Part shown: positions 44,125 through 52,171 of the stretch, one piece after another
How the letters are laid out: every line of letters begins with the position of its first letter
Numbering within the stretch: the first letter of the stretch is position 1
NCBI RefSeq assembly: GCF_024138715.1
Contig: NZ_CP092074.1
Location: forward strand, 1,798,001 to 1,862,000
Origin: Emticicia sp. 21SJ11W-3
GTDB taxonomy: Bacteria > Bacteroidota > Bacteroidia > Cytophagales > Spirosomataceae
Reading direction: 5' to 3'
Length of the DNA: 64,000 bases
Translations under genes and position numbers: made by a program
The notes under the pieces: model-generated
Seen by the model: only the letters and a program-made list of their open reading frames with translations
Databases searched by the model: none
Told to the model about the DNA's origin: nothing

Positions 44125-45492
44125 CTATTCAATTGTTGGCAAGATAATGATAATTGTTGAACCATGCCCAACTTCTGATTCAATAGATATCTTTCCGCGA
44201 TGAATTTCGATAATTCTCTTCGTAAGTGGCAGGCCAATGCCGTGCCCGGAAACATCATGTGTATTAACAGAGCGATAAAATGGCTTAAAGATATGCTCCA
44301 GATCTTCTTCTGAAATGCCAGTGCCCTGGTCAATAAAACGTACCTCCACTTCTTTCCGTCGGGTATGTATGAGGGTCTGGCACGATGGGTCAAGGCTATA
44401 TTTGCAGGCATTTTCCATAATATTCATAAATGCCATTTTCAATAGTGCAGCATTACCCATTACGGTTATATCTTCCGACTCCGGCACTTCTTCAAAATCT
44501 ATATTAATATCGTAATGTGGTTTTTTCTGTATCAACTGGCCTCTCGCCTGCCATAGCAGGTCATCAACCCGTACTTCGCGCAAATCAACCAGATGCGCAT
44601 CTGCATTGACCCTTACCAGTTCCAGCAATTCATTCACCAGTTTTATCATATCCTGTACCTCTGCTTTTGCAGAGTCAAGCACCTGGCGGTACTCATTGTT
44701 GGTTCGTTCTTTCATTAATGCCACCTCGGCCTGGCCCTGCATAATGGTAAGCGGTGTGCGAAGCTCATGCGTTACATAAGACACAAAGTTTCGTTGCTGG
44801 GTGTAGGCAAATTCGAGCCTGTCGAGCAAATCATTGAAAGTGCGCGCCATCTGGCCTACCTCATCATTCAGATTGGCCTCTGGTAGCCTTTGGTTAGAGT
44901 CGTGTGCCGTAATCAATTCCATGCGGTCGGCAATCCGGCCAATTGGTTTTACGTCTCGCTTCACAAAAAAACGCATCATCAGCACAATTACAATAATGGC
45001 AACTATGGTACCTACAATCAGCAGGTCTCTGAGTCTTTCCTGTTTGGCATAGCCGAAGTCGTCAATTGCAGATGCAGAAAGTATGACCTTCTGGCTTGTT
45101 TCCGGAATTTCATAAATGAAAAGAATCCGGTCTTTATCGAGGCTATCGATAGAGACTTCTTTTTTCTTCAGTACCTTTCGTAAGAGGTCGGGGCTTATGG
45201 GTTGCTCGGTAGGGGAGGCATAAATGGTTTTTCCACTGAGTGTATAGATGCCATTGGCCTCTTCGGTCATCCTGAACTCAGAGTTTATTTCAATTCTTTC
45301 CAGAATCTGCGGGGTAAGTGAAGAACTGTCAGCAAGTAATCGCTCGCGGGAGATAGCATTTTGTTTCAGAATTTTCAAAAACTCTTTCTGGCGGAAATCA
45401 GCATAAAAATTATAGATGACGATAGAGAACGCACCAAACAATATTGACACAATTAATGAAGCACGAAGGGGCTGTCTGTCTACAATTTTCAT
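44125..45492 (-). CDS. Two-component sensor histidine kinase (HAMP-HisKA-HATPase)
   Basis: 455-residue membrane kinase: helix about 10-28, periplasmic sensor of about 120 residues, second helix about 156-176, HAMP domain, HisKA with phosphoacceptor His242 in VTHELRTPL and HATPase_c with NACKYS (N box), FIDQGTGISEEDLEHIFKPF (G1/F) and GHGIGLPLTKRI (G2). The catalytic module is complete. It is the partner of the OmpR-type regulator that precedes it by 9 bp, and the nucleotidyltransferase follows by 13 bp. The sensed signal is unknown. Confidence 0.93.
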   Translation of the reverse strand: MKIVDRQPLRASLIVSILFGAFSIVIYNFYADFRQKEFLKILKQNAISRERLLADSSSLTPQILERIEINSEFRMTEEANGIYTLSGKTIYASPTEQPISPDLLRKVLKKKEVSIDSLDKDRILFIYEIPETSQKVILSASAIDDFGYAKQERLRDLLIVGTIVAIIVIVLMMRFFVKRDVKPIGRIADRMELITAHDSNQRLPEANLNDEVGQMARTFNDLLDRLEFAYTQQRNFVSYVTHELRTPLTIMQGQAEVALMKERTNNEYRQVLDSAKAEVQDMIKLVNELLELVRVNADAHLVDLREVRVDDLLWQARGQLIQKKPHYDINIDFEEVPESEDITVMGNAALLKMAFMNIMENACKYSLDPSCQTLIHTRRKEVEVRFIDQGTGISEEDLEHIFKPFYRSVNTHDVSGHGIGLPLTKRIIEIHRGKISIESEVGHGSTIIIILPTIE

Positions 45493-45501
45493 TACTGGCT
45501 G

Positions 45502-46191
45502 TTAATCTTCTTTCAGGATGTACCCCATACCAACTACGGTGTGGATTAATTTTACCGGATAATCTTTATCTATTTTTTTTCTGAGGAAATTGATATACAC
45601 ATCAATTGTATTGGTGCCTGTATCAAAATGAATATCCCATACTTTTTCAGCAATGTCTACTCTTGACACCACCCTTCCTCTGTTTCTGATGAGATACTCA
45701 AGCAGGGCAAATTCGCGGGCTGTCAGGTCAATGGTATGGTTATTTCTGCGAGCCACTTTTTCGTTCAGGTCCAGCTCCAGGTCGGCCACTTTAAGGATAT
45801 TCTGTTGAGGCATCATATCGCTGGACCTCCGCTGCAAAGCCCTGAGCCTGACCAGTAACTCTCTGAACTCAAATGGTTTTACCAGGTAATCGTCGGCGCC
45901 TGCTCCGAAACCAACCAGCTTATCATTAATGCTGCCCATGGCAGTAAGCATCAGAATAGGGGTCGATAGCTGCTCCTGACGCAATTGCTGGGCCAGGTCA
46001 AAGCCGTTTATTTTGGGTAGGTTTACGTCAAGAACCAGTACATCATACGGGTTACTAAGCGCCATATTTCTTCCTATCTGGCCATCATAGGCAATATCTA
46101 CATTGCAGGCATTTTCTTCAAGGCCTTTTTTTACAAATTCGGCTAATTTGGGCTCGTCTTCAACTACTAAAACTCTCATATCGTTTGGCAT
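45502..46191 (-). CDS. OmpR/PhoB-type response regulator
   Basis: 229 residues: receiver domain with VVEDEPKL (Glu10, Asp11), phosphoacceptor Asp55 in LVLDVNLP and Lys in LVKPFEFREL, then a winged-helix OmpR DNA-binding domain with LTAREFALLEYLIRNRGRVV and the C-terminal VYINFLRKKI and HTVVGMGYIL. The ATG at 46191 gives MPND before MRVLVV; the ATG at 46179 is equally plausible. It is the first gene of the operon with the kinase and nucleotidyltransferase; its promoter must lie in the gene-free stretch to its right. Confidence 0.94.
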   Translation of the reverse strand: MPNDMRVLVVEDEPKLAEFVKKGLEENACNVDIAYDGQIGRNMALSNPYDVLVLDVNLPKINGFDLAQQLRQEQLSTPILMLTAMGSINDKLVGFGAGADDYLVKPFEFRELLVRLRALQRRSSDMMPQQNILKVADLELDLNEKVARRNNHTIDLTAREFALLEYLIRNRGRVVSRVDIAEKVWDIHFDTGTNTIDVYINFLRKKIDKDYPVKLIHTVVGMGYILKED

Positions 46192-46395
46192 AATCGTATT
46201 AAATTTTAAGTTAGTTAATTAATTAGATAAAATAAAACCTCTTAAAATTTTATTTGTACCTTCTTTGATGCCGGGCAACAAAAAAGGCTTTTTGATTTAC
46301 GTTGGCAAAGTTGAATGAAACACATGAATATAGTTTTAATACAAGATTAAAAAGCCATTAAAAGGCGTGGCGAAGCAGTTGGTTAACTTGTTTCA

Positions 46396-46458
46396 GGCAA
46401 AAAAAAAGCTGGGTCAAATTGCCCAGCCTTTGTCCTATTGAATCCACACAACTTTTAT
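46396..46458. repeat. Duplicated hairpin/leader element, copy 1
   Basis: GGC, nine A, the stem GCTGGG/CCCAGC (46408-46413, 46422-46427), then on the plus strand CTTTGTCCTATTGAATCC and ACACAACTTTTAT. The ends and the last 18 bases (AATCCACACAACTTTTAT) are shared with copy 2; the stems differ in sequence but keep pairing. Read on the minus strand, each copy is a hairpin followed by nine T, i.e. a strong terminator. Read on the plus strand it resembles a gene leader ending at ATG 46457 (MKKLYYVFNF, then stop). The gene-free stretch is 46192-47159. Confidence 0.6.
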
Positions 46459-46560
46459 GAAAAAACTATATTACGTATTTAATTTCTGATACAAAATTAT
46501 GGTCAGGCATTAAAATTGATATTAAGAGCGGGTTAAAAAGCGATTAAAATGGGGGGTATG

Positions 46561-46627
46561 GGCAAAAAAAAAGGACTGGAGTAAATGACTCCAGCCTTTC
46601 CCGCTACTAAATCCACACAACTTTTAT
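46561..46627. repeat. Duplicated hairpin/leader element, copy 2
   Basis: GGC, nine A, GGA, stem CTGGAGT (46576-46582)/ACTCCAG (46588-46594), CCTTTCCCGCTACT and then AAATCCACACAACTTTTAT. The position of the ATG in copy 1 is ATC here. On the minus strand a near-consensus -7 box TATATTTG lies at 46733-46726, about 130 bases upstream of the hairpin, so a short minus-strand RNA ending at the T run is possible. Confidence 0.6.
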
Positions 46628-46921
46628 CTTTAATATTTTTATTACTACCCTTTCGGGTTTTGGTATCAATGAAAAGATTCTGAAACGCTACCACTTAATC
46701 AGTTTTCTACCACATATTTCAGATTCAAATATAAAAACGAAAATAATAACTAGCCAAGTATTTTTTTAATTATTTATTTTTTACAGCACAAATGTAAAAA
46801 AAAGTCTGGTAAAAAAACAAGAATTTTTATAATTTTCTTGTACTTGCTTCGTTTGGCAGGCCCTTAAGTCCGATTAATTTTTCAAATTTATTCAAAAATA
46901 ATTACTGTACAAAAATAATAT

Positions 46922-46942
46922 TTTGTCGAATAATAAGACAAA
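46922..46942. promoter_or_regulatory. TTTGTC/GACAAA inverted repeat
   Basis: TTTGTC (46922-46927) and GACAAA (46937-46942) with a 9-bp spacer; a third TTTGTC lies at 46952-46957. Operator-like, no regulator known. Confidence 0.3.
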
Positions 46943-47043
46943 TCACCATATTTTGTCTACGAAAAATTTAAAGGACCTGTTAAATATTCTTTTCTTAGCT
47001 GCAAGTAGGCCAGTTTTAAGCAATTTCAGCCATTTTTGGCTAC

Positions 47044-47077
47044 TTGTCTATACAAATAGTATAACTTGTATAGACAA
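47044..47077. promoter_or_regulatory. Perfect 12-bp inverted repeat TTGTCTATACAA/TTGTATAGACAA
   Basis: Arms 47044-47055 and 47066-47077 with a 10-bp spacer. No T run follows, so it looks more like an operator or recombination-type site than a terminator. It shares TTGTC with the nearby 46922-46942 site. It lies about 80 bp past the 3' end of the 47160 gene. Confidence 0.45.
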
Positions 47078-47159
47078 ATATACTAATATGCCGTCAATAA
47101 TAAAATTTTCTTTTTTATGCTCAATTACTTTATACTATTGGTTGTGAAAACCGCAGGGG

Positions 47160-47903
47160 CTATTCTGCTTTTGTAGTTTTTTTAACAAAAATCCACTGAT
47201 AAATATCTGAGAATAAATCGGGCTGAAAGCCAAGCCCCAGGCTATAGTACAGCCCGTTATAGTTGTTTTGTATGTTTCTTGAAACAAGCGCATACCGGTA
47301 CCCGGCCTGAACTGATATACCCACCCAACGTGTGGCTTTCCATTTGGCATATAAACCCGTCTGAACCGGCATGAAAAAATCTTTCCGGTTCCATATCTGT
47401 ATCTCCGTAAACAAATTGGTACCTTGATTTTTGGTAGCGCCTATGCCAACTTCAACCGGCATACTTACTCTCCACCGCTTGTTTTCGATAAAGTTTTTCC
47501 AGTACATCAGGCTGAAAAAGTACAGGTCTGTTTTGGTGTAGTAGTCGAGATTAACTCTTCTGGAAGCTGTTCGGCGAAAATCCAGCAGGCGTAGATAAGA
47601 GTTGAAATTGAGCCAGTAATAACCAACTGTAACCTGATTTCTTTTTTTTCCGAATATAATTCCGGAATTAACACCCCATATATTTACCCGCTGCTGTTTG
47701 ATAATTGAGTTGCGGGCGTCCCAGTTAAGCGCAAATCCCACACTTTTTCTTGGGGCTTCGGTTGGCTTAACAAGTACCGAATCGGGTAATTCAAGAGTAC
47801 TTTGTGCAAAAGATTCAGCCATTGGCAGCCATACAGGAATAACAATCATCATGATGCAATTCCTTATAATTTGGCTATTTTTTATGGCAAGGCTGAAGCA
47901 CAT
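47160..47903 (-). CDS. Putative outer-membrane beta-barrel protein (hypothetical)
   Basis: 247 residues with an N-terminal signal sequence ending near SFAQ; the exact start is uncertain because an extra 18-residue stretch precedes the clean signal peptide (Met18/Met19). The mature part alternates hydrophobic and polar residues with aromatic girdles (VTVGYYWLNFNSYLRLLDF, YFFSLMYWKNF, AGYRYALVSRNI, YYSLGLGFQPDLF), as in outer-membrane barrels of about eight to ten strands. It ends VFVKK-like (WIFVKKTTKAE) rather than with a terminal Phe. No named family is recognised. It is 34 bp downstream of the Spy-like gene on the same strand. Confidence 0.7.
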   Translation of the reverse strand: MCFSLAIKNSQIIRNCIMMIVIPVWLPMAESFAQSTLELPDSVLVKPTEAPRKSVGFALNWDARNSIIKQQRVNIWGVNSGIIFGKKRNQVTVGYYWLNFNSYLRLLDFRRTASRRVNLDYYTKTDLYFFSLMYWKNFIENKRWRVSMPVEVGIGATKNQGTNLFTEIQIWNRKDFFMPVQTGLYAKWKATRWVGISVQAGYRYALVSRNIQNNYNGLYYSLGLGFQPDLFSDIYQWIFVKKTTKAE

Positions 47904-47937
47904 CTACTCACATTACGTACACTTTATATGGCTGTCT

Positions 47938-48426
47938 TTACTGTCTCGATTTTTTCTTTACATCTTCTTTTTTGTCGATGTAAGCCTTATACTGTTCGGG
48001 CGTAAGTATTTTCTCTAACTCTTTGTTCTGTTTTTCGTCAAGTGCAGCCATTTTGGCTTTGGCATCTATTATTTGCTGCGGGGTGGGTTTGGTTTGCCCA
48101 AAATCTTTTTTTATCCGCTCATACATATCCTTTCTCTGATAAGCATAGTCTTCATTCAGTGACGATACCAGGACTTCCTGCTCTTCTGTTAATTTTAGCT
48201 TTTTTACCATCCATTTGGTTTCTTCTTTGGCCACTTCGTCAGGGTCAAGCGGAGCCTTAGGTTTGGGATTATCAAAATCACTGCCGAATCTGCTAAATCC
48301 ACCACCATATCCCGAGTTTCGTCCGTACCCCGGATAATACTGTGCTTCAGCATAAGAAGCAGAGAACAATAAAAAAACAACCAGAAAGAGAGCGAAATTT
48401 ATGGTTTTTGAAGCGCTAGACATCAT
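47938..48426 (-). CDS. Spy/CpxP-like periplasmic protein (hypothetical)
   Basis: 163 residues from the MMSSASK start. A signal peptide ends near AEAQ, followed by a Gly/Tyr/Phe-rich low-complexity stretch (YYPGYGRNSGYGGGFSRFG) and a charged helical region with LKLTEEQEVLV and ILTPEQYKAY, the two LTxxQ-like motifs of Spy/CpxP-type proteins. Such proteins are periplasmic chaperones or sensors of misfolding in Proteobacteria; here the function is inferred only from the motifs. It is transcribed towards the beta-barrel gene, which starts 34 bp later, and may be its chaperone partner. Confidence 0.7.
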   Translation of the reverse strand: MMSSASKTINFALFLVVFLLFSASYAEAQYYPGYGRNSGYGGGFSRFGSDFDNPKPKAPLDPDEVAKEETKWMVKKLKLTEEQEVLVSSLNEDYAYQRKDMYERIKKDFGQTKPTPQQIIDAKAKMAALDEKQNKELEKILTPEQYKAYIDKKEDVKKKSRQ

Positions 48427-48615
48427 AGAATAAGGTTTTAAAGAATACAAAATTAAGAGTTTTTAGTAAAACGCAATCTTTAGCCACCGTATTTTATAAC
48501 AATTGTCCTTTATAAGCTGGTAGTATGTGCAACCTCAGCAGGCAATTGGTACGTCTATCTTGATGCTACGCTTGTTGTGTTTTTTAAAATCCGTACAACC
48601 TTAGAATCATAAGGC

Positions 48616-49128
48616 ATGAAATATCTACAATTTACAACGTTATGTCTTTTGCTTTTTTTTTATAAATCTGCCACGGCACAGTTCTCAACCAGAAAAAGCG
48701 CATCGAATGCTTTTTATATAGAGGCCCTCGGCATGGGCGGCTATGGGTCAATTAATTATGAGCGGTTACTTCTCAATAAAAAGCAATGGCATGTGGGTGT
48801 AAGGCTTGGGGCCGGCACTTACCGCCTCAGAGATTTTGAAACTAATCTGAATCCTGATATCACCATCCCCTTGGCTTTTAATGCCTATTATGGTTATGTG
48901 CATCACTTTGAGATAGGTTTGGGTCAGACAATTACAAGTATTGTTAAGGCCAGCCCTGTGAATTTTAAAGTGATGAGAGAGAATTCTGTCAGTTCTAATT
49001 TTAATGTCGGATACCGCTACCAGAAAAACGCCGGAGGCCTGGTTTTCAGGGTTAACTATAACCCGATAATTTCAAGAGACAGACTTTTCAAAAACTGGTA
49101 TGGCGTATCTTTTGGTTATGCTTTCTGA
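48616..49128 (+). CDS. Small outer-membrane beta-barrel protein (hypothetical)
   Basis: 170 residues with signal peptide cleaved near ATAQ. Alternating strands (FYIEALGMGGYGSINYERLL, WHVGVRLGAGTYRL, FNAYYGYVHHFEIGLG) and a C-terminal YGVSFGYAF ending in Phe indicate a BamA-dependent barrel of about eight strands. No specific family is recognised. It precedes the GDPD gene by 17 bp on the same strand, so the two are probably co-transcribed. The 189-bp stretch upstream (48427-48615) is an intergenic region with the two divergent promoters. Confidence 0.7.
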   Translation: MKYLQFTTLCLLLFFYKSATAQFSTRKSASNAFYIEALGMGGYGSINYERLLLNKKQWHVGVRLGAGTYRLRDFETNLNPDITIPLAFNAYYGYVHHFEIGLGQTITSIVKASPVNFKVMRENSVSSNFNVGYRYQKNAGGLVFRVNYNPIISRDRLFKNWYGVSFGYAF

Positions 49129-49145
49129 CACCCAAACTTAAGGTT

Positions 49146-50090
49146 ATGAAGAAAATCTGCACAATGCTGTTCATGCTGAACCTTGTTTCATGTAAGGACG
49201 ACAACGTTATTTTTGAAATTGACAACCTGAACCGTGACATGATTACAGTTTTAGGCCACGGAGGAATGGGGATTGGGTCTACTTATCCAATGAATACCTT
49301 TGAGTCAATAATTAACTGTATAAATCTGGGGAGTGACGGTTCTGAAATAGATGTGCAAATGACAAGCGACGGAGTATTGGTGGCTTTTCATGATTTTGAC
49401 TTATCGGTAAAGACTAATCTGCAAGGGGTTGTTAATGCCCATACCTGGGAAGAACTCAGGAATGGATACTATAATGAAACGCCGTATATGAGGTATGCAC
49501 TGGTGTCGCTCGACCAGATTTTTAGTAACATTGAAATCGTAGAAAATTATAAATTTACATTTGACTGCAAGTTGTACCGAGAAACAACAGCCGATGATGC
49601 CTATTTTGCCAGGTTTGCTGATGCCATCATTGCCATTGCCGAAAAGTATGGGTTGCAGCGCAGAATTTGTATTGAGTCGAACGATAAGAACTTTCTTGGA
49701 ATTCTACAGCAGAAGGCAGTCCGCTACAAGCTGTTTATTTATCCTGACGATTTTAATGAAGGGTTGGCTATTGCCAAATCAATGGGGTTGTATGGTATTA
49801 CGGTTTCTACCAATCAGATTTCGGCCGAAGACGTGAAAGCAGCGCATGAGGCAGGTGTAAGAGTAGCGGTGTGGGATGCCCGGAGCGAACAGGAAAACCG
49901 GGATGCAGTGCAGAAGAATCCGGATTTTATACAGACCGACAACGTAAAGTATCTGGTGAATTTGCTCGGCCCGACAATTGACCTGGCACTGGAAAGAAAA
50001 GCCGCCAGACAAGACTCATTACTTAACAGAAAAAAACTGACACCGGCAGATACTTCAAGCCAGATTATCAGCATGCAGCCCATTCTTTAG
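49146..50090 (+). CDS. Glycerophosphodiester phosphodiesterase family lipoprotein
   Basis: TIM-barrel phosphodiesterase of 314 residues with a lipoprotein signal (lipobox LVSC, Cys16), so it works in the envelope. Family residues: LGHGGMG in place of the usual HRG (His kept, Arg changed to Gly), SEIDVQMTSDGVLVAFHDFD with the Glu-Asp metal pair and second His, and FTFDCKLY. The HRG Arg-to-Gly change and a CKL rather than E-I-K triad suggest altered substrate preference or reduced activity. The last four bases overlap the stop of the convergent LytTR gene. Confidence 0.82.
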   Translation: MKKICTMLFMLNLVSCKDDNVIFEIDNLNRDMITVLGHGGMGIGSTYPMNTFESIINCINLGSDGSEIDVQMTSDGVLVAFHDFDLSVKTNLQGVVNAHTWEELRNGYYNETPYMRYALVSLDQIFSNIEIVENYKFTFDCKLYRETTADDAYFARFADAIIAIAEKYGLQRRICIESNDKNFLGILQQKAVRYKLFIYPDDFNEGLAIAKSMGLYGITVSTNQISAEDVKAAHEAGVRVAVWDARSEQENRDAVQKNPDFIQTDNVKYLVNLLGPTIDLALERKAARQDSLLNRKKLTPADTSSQIISMQPIL

Positions 50091-50833
50091 CCTGCTTTTT
50101 TTTCTATAAACTCCTTAAAGGCTTTTCGGTAGGTATCACTAATAGGCAGAAAACTACGGGCAGGGCTGCCTGTCTGGTATAAAACGGGTAGAATCTGCAC
50201 TTTTTCTTTTTCTATGGCCTCAATGGCATCAAAAGACACAATATATGAATTATGAATACGAATAAACTGGTCGGCAGGTAATTGGCTCTCAAACGATTTC
50301 AGCGTTTGAAGCGGTACAATTCGTTTGTCTTTCGTATAAATAATTATATAGTCTTTAAGACCTTCTACATACACAATTTCGCTTAGTTTTATTTTTACCA
50401 GTTTGGTTCTGTCTTTAACAAAAATAAACTGCCGGGTAGTGGGTGTATTGTCCGGCACGGTAAGTCTGGCGGTTTGCAGGCGGTTTTCGGCTTTTTCAAT
50501 TGCCTGCAAAAATCTTTCAAAGGTTACGGGTTTCAGCAGGTAATCCATTACATCAAGCTCATAACCTTCCAGCGCATACTCCGGATACGCCGTCGTGAGT
50601 ATTATCAACGGTTTTACCGGTAGTACTTTCAAAAGGCTTATGCCGGTCAGCTCCGGCATCTGAATATCAGAAATCAGTAAATCAATGGTATTACCTCTCA
50701 AAAAAGCAAGCGCTTCCAGAGGGCTGGCAAAAGACTGCACAAGCTCCAGGTAAGAAATTTTTTGTACATATTGCTCCAGCAAGTGCCGGGCAAGGGGTTC
50801 GTCTTCTACTATTATGCACCTAATTGTCATCAC
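50087..50833 (-). CDS. LytTR-family response regulator
   Basis: 248 residues: receiver domain with VEDEPLA (Glu10, Asp11), phosphoacceptor Asp56 in LLISDIQMPELTG and Lys in LLKPVTFERF, followed by a LytTR DNA-binding domain from about residue 145 with IVYVEGLKDYIIIYTKDKRI and FIRIHNSYIVS. It is translated after the kinase with a 4-bp ATGA-type overlap (50830-50833), the usual LytS/LytR-like arrangement in Bacteroidota. The target is not evident. Confidence 0.95.
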   Translation of the reverse strand: MMTIRCIIVEDEPLARHLLEQYVQKISYLELVQSFASPLEALAFLRGNTIDLLISDIQMPELTGISLLKVLPVKPLIILTTAYPEYALEGYELDVMDYLLKPVTFERFLQAIEKAENRLQTARLTVPDNTPTTRQFIFVKDRTKLVKIKLSEIVYVEGLKDYIIIYTKDKRIVPLQTLKSFESQLPADQFIRIHNSYIVSFDAIEAIEKEKVQILPVLYQTGSPARSFLPISDTYRKAFKEFIEKKAG

Positions 50834-51876
50834 AAATCAATCTTTAGCTGAATACTATGCATTTTGTTTTTATTTTCAACACTTAGCTTATGTTTGCCCG
50901 GGTAACTCAACTCAAGGCGCCTTCTCAGATTCTGCAGGCCAATGCCAGAACTCTCCTTTATTGTATTAATGGAATGCAGCCTGCTGTTTTCAACGGTATA
51001 AATGCAGGTATTCCCTTCAATTTGTAATAATACTTTTACCCATGAGCTCGGGTCGTTGCCGTTTACGCCATGTTTAAAAGCATTTTCAAGAAAAGTAATC
51101 AATACCAAAGGTACAATCATAACCTGGCTTGTGTTGCCTTCAACAATAAAATCAATAGGTATCTGCTGGTTTAGCCTGAGTTTTTCAAGGCTGATATAGT
51201 TTTCTATATATTCTATTTCTTTGGTGAGCGGCACCTGTGCATGGTTGGAGTCATACAACATATACCGCATCATTTTTGATAATTTAGCTATAACCTCAGT
51301 TGTATTAGGCGAATTTGAAAAAGCCAGTGAATAAAGATTATTAAGCGTGTTGAACAAGAAATGAGGGTTGATCTGTGCTTTTAAAAACCTTAGTTCGGTA
51401 ACCAGTTTTTCATTTTCTACCTCTTTTTTCTGGCCTTCCAGTTTAAACCAGTCTTCCAGAAACTTAAGCATACCAACAAAAATAACTATGAATATGGCGC
51501 TGATAAAACTCTTTACAAAAAACTTTGAGCTATTGACTACTTCAATTCTGCGGATGTCGCCGCTATCGGCATAAATTTCTCGTTTAATGTAAATCAGAAA
51601 AATATGTAGAAATACAAACGGTATAATAAACTCAATGATATAACGCCAGAAGTTTTTATGTTTCAGAAACCGCGGTAAAAAGTAAAAGTAATTCATATAG
51701 CTGGCTGCAGCAATAACCGACACATGCGCTATGGCATCGGCCAGCAGGCGCAGATAACTCCCTTGTTCGTCGTCCTGAAAACTGATCTGGTAAAAGAAAA
51801 ATGAGAAATAAGCACACCAAAAAGCCAGATGGACTATCAGGATTCGATGACGTTGTACAAAAGACTGAAAGGGCAT
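50830..51876 (-). CDS. LytS-like sensor histidine kinase (His_kinase/PF06580 type)
   Basis: 348 residues with four membrane helices in the first 150 residues, a short coiled coil and the His_kinase domain with phosphoacceptor region AQINPHFLFNTLNNLYSLAF, then an HATPase with NAFKHG and a degenerate C-terminal GIGLQNLRRRLELSY. No extracytoplasmic sensor domain of note exists, so the signal may be membrane-related or carried by a partner. It overlaps the LytTR regulator by 4 bp and forms the two-component system with it. Confidence 0.94.
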   Translation of the reverse strand: MPFQSFVQRHRILIVHLAFWCAYFSFFFYQISFQDDEQGSYLRLLADAIAHVSVIAAASYMNYFYFLPRFLKHKNFWRYIIEFIIPFVFLHIFLIYIKREIYADSGDIRRIEVVNSSKFFVKSFISAIFIVIFVGMLKFLEDWFKLEGQKKEVENEKLVTELRFLKAQINPHFLFNTLNNLYSLAFSNSPNTTEVIAKLSKMMRYMLYDSNHAQVPLTKEIEYIENYISLEKLRLNQQIPIDFIVEGNTSQVMIVPLVLITFLENAFKHGVNGNDPSSWVKVLLQIEGNTCIYTVENSRLHSINTIKESSGIGLQNLRRRLELSYPGKHKLSVENKNKMHSIQLKIDL

Positions 51877-52159
51877 GTTATTTTGCTAAAATTTAAACGA
51901 AATAAATGCTTATTCATTAATTATCAAACGCAATTGCCTGCTTTAGCGCATCCTTTTATATAGTTGAGCCACAATAAACGACCTACTGTAAAAAAAACTC
52001 GATAAAATTGCTCACTTGTCGACCAAATCTGCCCAATGGTATAATATGTGTTTGAACATACACTTAATGTTATTTTTTTTGTCCCAGAGTTAAGAGTAAA
52101 TCAACTTTCAAAAAAATTAAATAGTTATTAAAACTTAATTCAGTTGAAACCTGTTTAAG

Positions 52160-52167
52160 TATTTTTG
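52160..52167 (+). promoter_or_regulatory. Candidate -7 box before the putative small RNA
   Basis: TATTTTTG matches TAnnTTTG exactly. TTG at 52144-52146 is only 13 bp upstream, so no proper -33 element is present. Confidence 0.35.
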
Positions 52168-52171
52168 CGTC

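Noticed and set aside
46923-47147. 74-codon plus-strand frame in the gene-free stretch
   Set aside because: It opens with a TTG, has no promoter or family features and lies across the inverted repeats; its composition matches random A/T-rich DNA.
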